6,205 nucleotides of DNA, taken from assembly GCA_021778875.1 (NCBI GenBank), contig JAJYBT010000176.1, forward strand, positions 1-6,205, read 5' to 3'. Shown in pieces: positions 1 through 5,572 of the stretch (position 1 is the first letter of the stretch; the number at the start of each line of letters is the position of its first letter). Position numbers and translations under genes: made by a program. Source of the DNA: Acidobacteriota bacterium (lineage in GTDB: Bacteria > Acidobacteriota > Terriglobia > Terriglobales > Acidobacteriaceae). The notes under the pieces were generated by a model. It did no database searches. It was not told the DNA's origin and saw only the letters and a list, made by a program, of their open reading frames with translations.

Positions 1-45
1 TCAATTATGCGCCCAGCCGGGGAAATTACCGGCAAACCGCAGCGC

Positions 46-84
46 AAAAAAAAACCGCGAAGCCGGAGCGGCATTCGCGGTTTT
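46..84 (-). terminator. Intrinsic terminator after the outer-membrane barrel gene
   Basis: The arms at 51-61 and 74-84 are complementary over 11 bp (core AACCGCGA/TCGCGGTT). Inside them 62-65 (GCCG) pairs with 69-72 (CGGC) around a three-base loop, with one bulged base at 73. On the minus strand the stem is followed by an unbroken run of nine T (complement of 46-54), the classical Rho-independent layout. It lies 55 nt beyond the stop codon of the barrel gene and closes the minus-strand block. On the plus strand the stem is followed by TTTTATT, so it may also stop transcription entering from the left. Confidence 0.87.
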
Positions 85-138
85 ATTACCGATTATTGCC
101 GAGGCGGCGGCAGAGCCGGCCGGCAGTTCCCTGCCCCT

Positions 139-690
139 TCAGAAGATCTTGTAGCTGAGGCCGACGCTGACGCCGTAGGGCCAGAGGGTTGGGGTGACAT
201 GCCACTGCTGGTACTCGAAATCGACGGCGCGGAGGGTGAACCTGCGGGACAAGCGGTAATCCACACCGGCGCCGTAGGTGACCACGAAGGCGTTGCCTGT
301 GAGGAAGCTGCCGCTGCCGAGGCCGACCAGGATCTTGCCGTAGGGGGTGAAGCCGTGGAAGTAGTCGATGATGGGCAGGCGCTCGCCGATGGAGTAGGTA
401 TTTTCATCGACGCCCTGGAACTGATTGAAGTGGAGCCAACGCATTTCAAGCTCGGGCTGGATCCAGCGGGTGAAGCGGGCATCGGCGTAGGCGCCAAAGC
501 CATAGAGGCGGTCGGGGCCGGTCTGGGCGATGCCGTTGCCGGCGTAGTCGGGCTGAAAGCCGGAGCCGAAACCGCCGGCGCGTAGACTCACGCTGCCGGT
601 TTTAGCCGAAGGGACAACCTGGCCGTGAGCAGGGAGCAGAGCAACCGACGCGAGGGCGATGCAGCACAGCGCCAAAATCGAATGTTTCAT
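139..690 (-). CDS. Small outer-membrane beta-barrel protein
   Basis: Encodes 183 residues from the ATG at 690. Residues 1-23 form a Sec signal peptide: a Lys, a hydrophobic core rich in Leu/Ala/Cys, then an A-H-G site before Gln24. The mature part alternates polar and aromatic residues in short strand-like stretches (FGFGAYADARF style, YGAGVDYRL, FTLRAVDFEYQQW, VSVGLSYKIF). It ends in Phe, the usual C-terminal signature recognised by the BAM outer-membrane assembly machinery. The length fits an eight-stranded barrel of the OmpA-N/OMP_b-brl type, and similar barrels are common in Acidobacteriota. The role is unknown; structural or adhesion roles are possible. An in-frame ATG at 753 would add 21 residues ahead of the signal peptide and is unlikely. 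The only Shine-Dalgarno-like AGGAAG (709-714) is 18 nt from the ATG, so an in-frame GTG at 696 is a minor alternative. It is the last gene of the minus-strand block, just before a strong terminator. Confidence 0.85.
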   Translation of the reverse strand: MKHSILALCCIALASVALLPAHGQVVPSAKTGSVSLRAGGFGSGFQPDYAGNGIAQTGPDRLYGFGAYADARFTRWIQPELEMRWLHFNQFQGVDENTYSIGERLPIIDYFHGFTPYGKILVGLGSGSFLTGNAFVVTYGAGVDYRLSRRFTLRAVDFEYQQWHVTPTLWPYGVSVGLSYKIF

Positions 691-760
691 GAGCACAACG
701 CAAATCCACTTCCTGTGAGCTCGCGAGAGGCTGGGGAGGCCAAACGGTCCCACGCTCGTT

Positions 761-805
761 AGCCCTGGCAGCGCGCCGCGGAGTGGCAGCGCGCAGCCGA
801 GGGCT
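761..805 (-). other. GC-rich hairpin in the leader of the barrel gene
   Basis: AGCCCTGGC (761-769) pairs with GCC-G-AGGGCT (796-805, one bulged G). After an A/A mismatch, GCGCGC (771-776) pairs with GCGCGC (789-794) around a 12-nt loop. The same stretch also holds an 11-bp direct repeat, TGGCAGCGCGC, at 766-776 and 784-794. No T-run follows on either strand, so it is not a standard intrinsic terminator. It lies between the stop codon of the M48-like gene and the start of the barrel gene. It could protect or attenuate the message there, or only weakly terminate. Confidence 0.45.
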
Positions 806-812
806 GGGAGAG

Positions 813-823
813 ATTGTATTATG
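813..823 (-). promoter_or_regulatory. Possible -10 box for the barrel gene
   Basis: On the minus strand CATAATACAAT overlaps the end of the M48-like gene. It contains TACAAT (813-818), a five-of-six match to the sigma-70 -10 consensus. I see no good -35 element 16-18 bp upstream. If used, transcription would start near 806, placing the 761-805 hairpin at the very 5' end of a leader of about 115 nt. Confidence 0.22.
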
Positions 824-2651
824 ACTGCGGACTTTGCGCAGCCGTCGCTTGCGGACCGGGTTGCGGAGCCGGGCCGGGCTGGGGTGGGGCCGCGGGAGCA
901 TTGTCAGGAGCGGCGGCAGGCTGGCCGCCGGCCGGCGCGGCCGCGGGCTGGGGCGCAACTGAAGCCGCGTCATAGCGCTGCAGCTTGTAGAAGATGGGCG
1001 TGACCTCGAACGGCATCTTGTCGCGGGCGTTCATAGGGGCATACCGTTTGGCGTTGAGCATGTGCTCGGTGTCGTCCCAGGGGTCCGTCTTGAGCCAGCT
1101 TCCGAGGGGCAGAGCCGCAGTCTGATTGAGGTCGTCCCAGTTGATCTTGGGCGCGGAGTGGAGGAGTTCGGACATCCAGGGGGTGCCGTCGGGCTTGAGG
1201 AGCGAGTCGCCGAGGCGGGGAGTGTTGAGGGCCTTGAGGACGCCGGCGCGGTCAACGAGCTGCTCGTAGTAGAGGCCGGCGTTGGCGAGCCTGTCCTTGT
1301 ACATGGAGTTCTGAAGATATTCCATGGCGCGCTTGGCGGCGGTTCCGTTATCTACATCGGTGTGGTTCATATCGATGCGCCGGAAGGTGGCCTCGTCGGG
1401 AAAGAGCAGGCGGTCGTTGAAGGCATAGCGTGTGTCGATGTGGTGGCCCATGGCGATATGCGCCAGCTCCATGGAGACGACCGAGGCGATGGACTCTTCG
1501 TTGGGCAGGGTATCAATGAGGCCCTTGCTGATCAGGATGGTGTTGCCGACGGTGGTGGCCTCAATGGTGTCAGTGAGCAGGACGCGGCAGTGAATCTGGT
1601 CAGTGAAGGCGAGGTTGTTGGGGACGACGAGATTGATGACGATCTGGCCGAGCACCTTATCCTCATAGCCGCCGGAGGTGAGGGGCGCGACGAGGCCGGC
1701 TTCAACGAGACGGTCGATGACATTGTTTTCAGCCTGCGTGATCCACATGCGCGAGGCCTGGAGGGGGCCGACGTCCTGCGAGTCGTCGCTCTTGTCGACG
1801 GCGTCGTCTACCTTCATGCTGACGTTTTCGCTGTCGCGGGTGGGCAGCTTGAGGGAGTAGCCCCAGAAGTGGGTCTGGGCCTTGAGGCCGACGGACTTGT
1901 CGGTCTCGGTGCGCTGGGTCTCCTCGACATAGACGGCGACGGGGAGCCAGATGCCGGGCTGTACGTTCATGCGCCAACTGTCGAAGTGGAAGTAGTGCTT
2001 GGAGGAGTCTTCGTCGGTGGGTCCGGTATAGGTGCCGTTGAAGCGGACGACGTTGCCCCCTTCGTCCTCGATCCAGACGCGGCCGTAGAAGCGGCCCATG
2101 CCCTTGATCTCAGGGCGGGGATGGACGTCAAAGACCCAGGTCCGCACGGAGCCGAGGAACTCGCGGCGCACATAGCTGAAGACGTAGTGTTGCTGGTCGA
2201 AGCCGGTGGGGTCAAGGAACATCATCTGCATGAAGCCGGTTTCGGAGTAGACGAACTGGGTGTCGAGGTGCAGCGCCTTGGTCAGCTCGGTGATGGCTTC
2301 CATGGAGCCCTTGAAGAAACCGTGCCGGGCCTGGACGGCCTTGGGGGTGTAGGTCTTGTCGAAGAAGGTCTTGCCGAAGTCCACGCGGCTGAGCATGTAA
2401 TGGTCGCCGATGGGAACCTCATAGAGCTTGACATCCGGTTTGGTGTCCTGGATGTAGGTTTCGACCAGTGGGGTGCGCTGCTGAATGTTCCTGATCAGGA
2501 CCTTCTCCTGGGCAATGGCCTTCTGGACCAGCGCCTCCTGCTCGGGGGTAAGCTGGCGGGCCTGCTCGTACTTAGGTTGTTTTTTAGCGTACGCGCAGCC
2601 CAGGCCGATGCTGAGGATCAGCAGGGCAAGGGGGATCTTTCGAAACGTCAT
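819..2651 (-). CDS. Exported M48-like metallopeptidase homologue with altered zinc motif
   Basis: Encodes 610 residues from the ATG at 2651, chosen because AGGAG lies 6 nt upstream and a signal peptide follows at once (T-F-R-K, hydrophobic core, A-Y-A before Lys23). A Cys at residue 19 lies in a poor lipobox (G-L-G-C), so lipoprotein export is less likely. Residues about 75-250 are beta-rich, with Trp/Tyr strands (GRVWIEDEGGNVVRF, WRMNVQPGIWLPVAVYVEE) that resemble LolA-like lipoprotein-sorting folds; this is a tentative call. Residues about 350-480 match the M48 core: N-T-I-L-I-S-K-G-L-I-D, N-E-E-S-I-A-S-V-V, then M-E-L-A-H at 394-398 and Y-E-Q-L-V-D with Glu463 as the third ligand position. 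In active M48 enzymes the first residue of that motif is His; here it is Met, so normal zinc proteolysis is doubtful. Residues about 561-610 are a disordered Pro/Ala/Gln-rich tail. It follows the TonB-family gene by 104 nt with no clear terminator between them. Confidence 0.82.
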   Translation of the reverse strand: MTFRKIPLALLILSIGLGCAYAKKQPKYEQARQLTPEQEALVQKAIAQEKVLIRNIQQRTPLVETYIQDTKPDVKLYEVPIGDHYMLSRVDFGKTFFDKTYTPKAVQARHGFFKGSMEAITELTKALHLDTQFVYSETGFMQMMFLDPTGFDQQHYVFSYVRREFLGSVRTWVFDVHPRPEIKGMGRFYGRVWIEDEGGNVVRFNGTYTGPTDEDSSKHYFHFDSWRMNVQPGIWLPVAVYVEETQRTETDKSVGLKAQTHFWGYSLKLPTRDSENVSMKVDDAVDKSDDSQDVGPLQASRMWITQAENNVIDRLVEAGLVAPLTSGGYEDKVLGQIVINLVVPNNLAFTDQIHCRVLLTDTIEATTVGNTILISKGLIDTLPNEESIASVVSMELAHIAMGHHIDTRYAFNDRLLFPDEATFRRIDMNHTDVDNGTAAKRAMEYLQNSMYKDRLANAGLYYEQLVDRAGVLKALNTPRLGDSLLKPDGTPWMSELLHSAPKINWDDLNQTAALPLGSWLKTDPWDDTEHMLNAKRYAPMNARDKMPFEVTPIFYKLQRYDAASVAPQPAAAPAGGQPAAAPDNAPAAPPQPGPAPQPGPQATAAQSPQS

Positions 2652-2657
2652 GTGCGA

Positions 2658-2662
2658 CTCCT
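2658..2662 (-). promoter_or_regulatory. Shine-Dalgarno deciding the start of the M48-like gene
   Basis: AGGAG on the minus strand sits 6 nt before the ATG at 2651. The upstream in-frame ATG at 2732 would add 27 charged residues in front of the signal peptide. Confidence 0.8.
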
Positions 2663-2755
2663 GATGGAATACTTTCTGGCTTTCGTCACCCTTACCGCGC
2701 CCTGCGGCGCGCCACGGCTGAGCACTGGCCACGTAAAACCGGACTTTTTCTTATG

Positions 2756-3793
2756 CTACGCCAACTGAAAAGTGATGGTGATGGTCGTGGTGGTGTCGAC
2801 GGGGCGGCCGTCGCGGGTAGCCGGACGGAAGTGGATCTGCTCGGCGACGCGGCGAGCTTCCTCGTCGAGGCCATGCCCGAGACCGCGCACTATGCCCTGC
2901 ACCTCGACCTGGCCCGAGGCAAGGAAGGTGACACGCAAAACGACGTCACCCTGAATCTTCAATTGCCGCGCCTCGGCGGTATAGCGGACGGGCGGCTTGG
3001 AGAGCACCTCAAGATTGGTGGAGGCGGGCGCGGCCTCGGGCCTTTGGGCTACGGCGACCTGGGTGGCGGCGGGAATGCCGGCCGCGGCGACCTTGCCGTA
3101 GTTGGACCCGGAGTTATTGACTCCGGTTGCGCCGGGGATGCCGGCGGAGGCGACGCGGCCCGGGACGCCATAACCGGAGGTGGCGCGGGTGTTGGTGCCA
3201 AGCCCGGCAGAGCCCACCTTGCCATAGGGGGCGACGGCGGGACCGTGCATGCCGCCATAAGGATTGCCGATGGCGGCGACGGTGGCCGGACGCGCGGCAT
3301 TGGGATTGGGAGTGGCGCCGAAGGTTTCGCCGAGGTGGACCTGGCCCACCCGGGCCTTGACGGCATCGTTCTGCGCCGGCATGGCGTCAGCAAGGGCGGC
3401 CTTGGGCTGCGGAGCCAGGGTGATCTGGGGCCGGGCCTGCGGGACGGGGAGATTGACCTTAGCCTCCATCTGAACGGGCTTTGGCTCCGGCCGGGGCCTG
3501 GGCATGGCGATCTGGCGGGGCTGAAGCTCGATCTTGGGCTGCTGGGGCGGAGGCGGCAGCTTGGGCGGCGGAGGTTGGCGGATGTGCTCGACCGGGGGCG
3601 GAGTGGAGGGCGCGAAGATCTCTGTCATCTCATAGTGCTGCTGGATGACCTTCCGGGCCATCATGCCCACGCAAACGAGAGTGACCAGAACAGCGGCATT
3701 CAGCGTCGAGCTGATAAGGAAGGAGACAGACCGCCCTTCCGGCTCGGGCAAAAGACCAAAGTTCGTTCGCCCAGGGGAGTAGTTCATCGACAT
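2756..3793 (-). CDS. TonB-family protein with Pro-rich and Gly-rich linker
   Basis: Encodes 345 residues. The ATG at 3793 is chosen because GAGGT lies 7 nt upstream. The architecture is TonB-like: a cytoplasmic N-terminus of about 23 residues, one membrane segment at about 24-44 (SVSFLISS to CVGMM), and a periplasmic Pro-rich stretch at about 62-130 with PPPP runs and alternating K/P and R/P. A Gly/Ala-rich part with three YG-V-AG repeats follows at about 190-245. The TonB C-terminal domain occupies about 257-345 (PPVRYTAEARQLKIQGDVVL, then V-E-V-Q-G, L-D-E-E-A-R-R, I-H-F-R-P-A-T-R-D-G-R-P-V). TonB proteins span the periplasm to pass ExbBD-derived energy to outer-membrane transporters. Here neither exbB/exbD nor a TonB-dependent receptor is nearby, so it may instead be an envelope scaffold using the same domain. 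It is the first gene of the minus-strand block. Confidence 0.88.
   Translation of the reverse strand: MSMNYSPGRTNFGLLPEPEGRSVSFLISSTLNAAVLVTLVCVGMMARKVIQQHYEMTEIFAPSTPPPVEHIRQPPPPKLPPPPQQPKIELQPRQIAMPRPRPEPKPVQMEAKVNLPVPQARPQITLAPQPKAALADAMPAQNDAVKARVGQVHLGETFGATPNPNAARPATVAAIGNPYGGMHGPAVAPYGKVGSAGLGTNTRATSGYGVPGRVASAGIPGATGVNNSGSNYGKVAAAGIPAATQVAVAQRPEAAPASTNLEVLSKPPVRYTAEARQLKIQGDVVLRVTFLASGQVEVQGIVRGLGHGLDEEARRVAEQIHFRPATRDGRPVDTTTTITITFQLA
3062..3226 (-). repeat. Three imperfect YG-V-AG repeats inside the TonB-family linker
   Basis: Within the linker, Y-G-K-V-G-S-A-G-L-G, Y-G-V-P-G-R-V-A-S-A-G-I-P-G-A-T and Y-G-K-V-A-A-A-G-I-P-A-A-T follow each other at spacings of 18 and 24 residues. 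A related Y-G-G-M-H-G-P precedes them. They look like diverged copies of one Gly/Ala-rich unit and probably form a flexible periplasmic spacer. Confidence 0.6.
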
Positions 3794-3800
3794 GTTCGAA

Positions 3801-3805
3801 ACCTC
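3801..3805 (-). promoter_or_regulatory. Shine-Dalgarno deciding the start of the TonB-family gene
   Basis: GAGGT on the minus strand is 7 nt before the ATG at 3793. This favours that start over the in-frame ATGs at 3823 and 3787. Confidence 0.72.
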
Positions 3806-4317
3806 ACTTCCGACCGCCGCCAACGGCGCAAGATACTCTTCAGTGCTGTGCGTGACAGCGGGAACCGCGACGCGCTGCCTGCCGGGGCTCTCCGATTACG
3901 CCCATCGATTGCAGGGTTTGCAGCCGCTCCAGGACCGGTGTACCTGATCCGGCGCATGGAACGTCCCTCACCTGCATAAGGGCGGATCGGCGCGGCAGTC
4001 TTGCTTCCGGAGTATGGTGATGCTGAAGCCGCGTCAGCCGGATGGTGCGGAAAGCGCTCCCGCTTTGGATTATGACGCGAATTCCAGTCCGCGCCGTTAT
4101 AACTCTTGGTTCCCGCCGGCTGGGAATCTGCGCGGGGAGAAGAACTCGCGGGCAAAGTCCGGAACCGGGGGCGGGATGGCGGAGGCGTGACACCGGAGCG
4201 GTTCCGCGGACGACGGCCGCAGAACGTCCCCGCAGCACAGGCTCCCTTTCCGGGACGGCCCGCAGGCCGACTTTCGGACATTCAAATCCTCCACTTGATA
4301 ACCAAGATAAATTTTCT

Positions 4318-4355
4318 GGAATCAGGCTTTTATTGAAAGCAAAAGCACGGATTCC
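4318..4355. other. Two-part stem-loop in AT-rich intergenic DNA
   Basis: GGAATC (4318-4323) pairs with GATTCC (4350-4355). Inside, after a small internal loop (2 nt against 3 nt), GCTTTT (4326-4331) pairs with AAAAGC (4341-4346) around a 9-nt loop. It stands between the divergent blocks and is not followed by a clean T-run. It could be an operator with dyad symmetry or an RNA structure in a leader; the sequence does not decide. Confidence 0.45.
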
Positions 4356-4491
4356 GTAGTGCAAATCCCGGGAGCGGCTTGATGTTCGCCTGCTGTTTGT
4401 TGCGCCGTGGCGCTGCCAGAGCGGAGTGAACGGGCGGCAGCAGCCGTGAAAACCGGATGAACCATTGCGCCACCCGGTGCGGCACTGATCT

Positions 4492-4497
4492 TATAGA
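4492..4497 (+). promoter_or_regulatory. Possible -10 box for galE
   Basis: TATAGA matches four of six bases of the -10 consensus, in a locally AT-rich stretch 42 nt before the galE start. TTGCGC at 4465-4470 is the nearest -35-like hexamer, but its 21-nt spacing is too long for a standard sigma-70 promoter. A start near 4503 would give a leader of about 36 nt that contains the 4513-4538 hairpin. Confidence 0.25.
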
Positions 4498-4512
4498 CTC
4501 AAAGTTACCTAA

Positions 4513-4538
4513 ACTGTCGCAGAAAGGACAGTCTTTTT
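4513..4538 (+). promoter_or_regulatory. Hairpin plus T-run overlapping the galE ribosome-binding site
   Basis: ACTGTC (4513-4518) is complementary to GACAGT (4527-4532) around an 8-nt loop and is followed by CTTTTT (4533-4538), directly before the GTG start at 4539. The Shine-Dalgarno AAAGGA (4523-4528) lies in the loop and the 3' arm. The layout resembles a weak terminator/attenuator or a hairpin that partly hides the ribosome-binding site. The stem is only 6 bp, so chance is possible. Confidence 0.4.
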
Positions 4539-5552
4539 GTGAAGATCCTAGTTACTGGCGGTGCAGGATATATTGGGAGTTCCGTAACGGGACTGCTGCA
4601 GGAAAAAGGCCATAAGCCGTTTGTGTACGACAACCTGAGCCACGGTCACCGGCAGCAGGTACCGGCCGGAGTGGAGCTGATCGAGGGCGAGCTGAGCGAC
4701 CGCGGTCATCTGGAGAAGATTTTTACGGCGGCGCGAGAGGCGCATGAGCCCTTTGACGCGGTTCTGCACTTCGCGGCGCTGATCGAGGCCGGCGAATCGA
4801 TGCAGAAGCCGGAGATCTACTTTCGCAACAACACTGCATCGACGCTGTCGCTGCTGGAGGCGATGCTGAGCTGCGGAGTGAAGCGGCTGGTGTTCTCATC
4901 GACAGCGGCGGTATACGGAGAGCCGGAGAAGGTGCCGATCGAGGAGGATGCGCGCCTTGATCCGACGAATGCGTACGGGCACTCGAAGCTGCTGGTGGAA
5001 CAGATGCTGAAGTGGCTGCACCGCATCCACGGGCTGCAATACGCCTCACTGCGCTACTTCAACGTGGCCGGGGCGGCGGAGACGGCGGAGGGGATTGTGC
5101 GCGGCGAGTCGCACGAGCCGGAATCGCACCTGATTCCCCTGGTGCTGGACGTGGCGCTGGGACGGCGGAGCTCGATCCGGATGTATGGCGACGACTATCC
5201 GACGGCGGATGGAACGTGCATACGGGATTACATTCACGTGGCGGACCTGGCGGAGGCGCACCTGCTGGCGCTGGAGGCGCTGGCGGCGGGAAAAGGCGCG
5301 GCGACGCCGCTGGTGTACAACCTGGGCAACGGCAAGGGCTTCAGCGTGCGGGAGGTGGTGGAGTCGGCGCGGCGGGTGACGGGCCATGCGATTCCGGCGG
5401 AGGTTCATGCGCGGCGGGCGGGCGACCCGGCGGTGCTGGTGGCCAGCTCGGCCAAGGCAATGAAGGAACTGGGATGGAAGCCGCGGTATACGAACCTGGA
5501 CGAGATCCTGCGGACGGCGTGGAGCTGGCACCAGAGACGCTATCGCGGCTAG
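4539..5552 (+). CDS. galE: UDP-glucose 4-epimerase
   Basis: Encodes 337 residues (E. coli GalE has 338). It interconverts UDP-glucose and UDP-galactose in the cytoplasm with bound NAD, feeding the Leloir pathway and polysaccharide synthesis. This is an extended short-chain dehydrogenase. The Rossmann motif G-G-A-G-Y-I-G is at 7-13 and an Asp31-Asn32-Leu33 nucleotide-binding turn follows the second strand. The catalytic set is S-S-T-A-A-V-Y-G (120-127) and Y146-G-H-S-K150. The GalE hallmark D-G-T-C-I-R-D-Y-I-H-V-A-D-L is at 224-237. The start is GTG, 10 nt after AAAGGA, and begins exactly at the family's M-K-I-L-V-T-G. At the position of E. coli Tyr299, the gatekeeper for N-acetylated sugars, this protein appears to have Leu300, so it may accept UDP-GlcNAc/GalNAc too; this is inferred from manual alignment. 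The asparaginase-like gene follows after 20 nt, implying one transcript. No other Leloir gene is in view. Confidence 0.96.
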   Translation: MKILVTGGAGYIGSSVTGLLQEKGHKPFVYDNLSHGHRQQVPAGVELIEGELSDRGHLEKIFTAAREAHEPFDAVLHFAALIEAGESMQKPEIYFRNNTASTLSLLEAMLSCGVKRLVFSSTAAVYGEPEKVPIEEDARLDPTNAYGHSKLLVEQMLKWLHRIHGLQYASLRYFNVAGAAETAEGIVRGESHEPESHLIPLVLDVALGRRSSIRMYGDDYPTADGTCIRDYIHVADLAEAHLLALEALAAGKGAATPLVYNLGNGKGFSVREVVESARRVTGHAIPAEVHARRAGDPAVLVASSAKAMKELGWKPRYTNLDEILRTAWSWHQRRYRG

Positions 5553-5561
5553 CGATGGCGC

Positions 5562-5566
5562 AGGGA
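5562..5566 (+). promoter_or_regulatory. Shine-Dalgarno deciding the start of the asparaginase-like gene
   Basis: AGGGA lies 6 nt before the ATG at 5573. The in-frame ATG at 5555, two bases past the galE stop codon, has no comparable site. Confidence 0.72.
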
Positions 5567-5572
5567 ACGAGC

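Larger units (their letters stand above)
3794..4538. other. Long intergenic region between divergent blocks
   Basis: About 745 nt separate the starts of the TonB-family gene (minus) and galE (plus). Open frames exist on both strands, but their products are rich in Arg/Pro/Ser with no recognisable domain, and codon third positions are less biased than in the neighbours. I find no tRNA, rRNA or insertion-sequence pattern. The parts worth noting are the AT-rich stretch around 4270-4345 with a stem-loop, a 6-bp inverted repeat CGTCCC/GGGACG within about 4225-4260, a candidate -10 box at 4492 and a hairpin at 4513-4538. Promoters for both blocks should lie here, but none has a convincing -35/-10 pair. 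Confidence 0.6.

Noticed and set aside
7..585. 192-codon plus-strand frame opposite the barrel gene
   Set aside because: Low-complexity Ala/Gly/Glu product; it runs through the terminator and opposite a gene with a signal peptide and C-terminal Phe.
2697..2755. Terminator between the TonB-family and M48-like genes
   Set aside because: There is a palindromic GGCGCGCC and a T-rich patch just after the stop codon, but no stem followed by a T-run.
1062..2768. 568-codon plus-strand open frame opposite the M48-like gene
   Set aside because: It mirrors the minus-strand gene in GC-rich DNA; its product is a Val/Gly/Asp/Glu-rich string with no domain, while the opposite strand has a signal peptide, an M48 core and a good Shine-Dalgarno.
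2753..3979. 408-codon plus-strand open frame opposite the TonB-family gene
   Set aside because: Gly/Arg/Asp-rich shadow of the minus-strand gene; the TonB C-terminal domain on the other strand is unmistakable.
4060..4140. tRNA-like stretch with a GGTTCCC...GGGAATC segment
   Set aside because: No complete cloverleaf: acceptor and anticodon arms could not be formed and the T-loop consensus is missing.
4042..4364. Overlapping short ORFs on both strands of the intergenic region
   Set aside because: Arg/Pro-rich products without domains or convincing ribosome-binding sites; expected by chance in GC-rich DNA.
4412..4441. Inverted repeat GCTGCC/GGCAGC upstream of galE
   Set aside because: Only 6 bp with an 18-nt loop; likely chance in this base composition.
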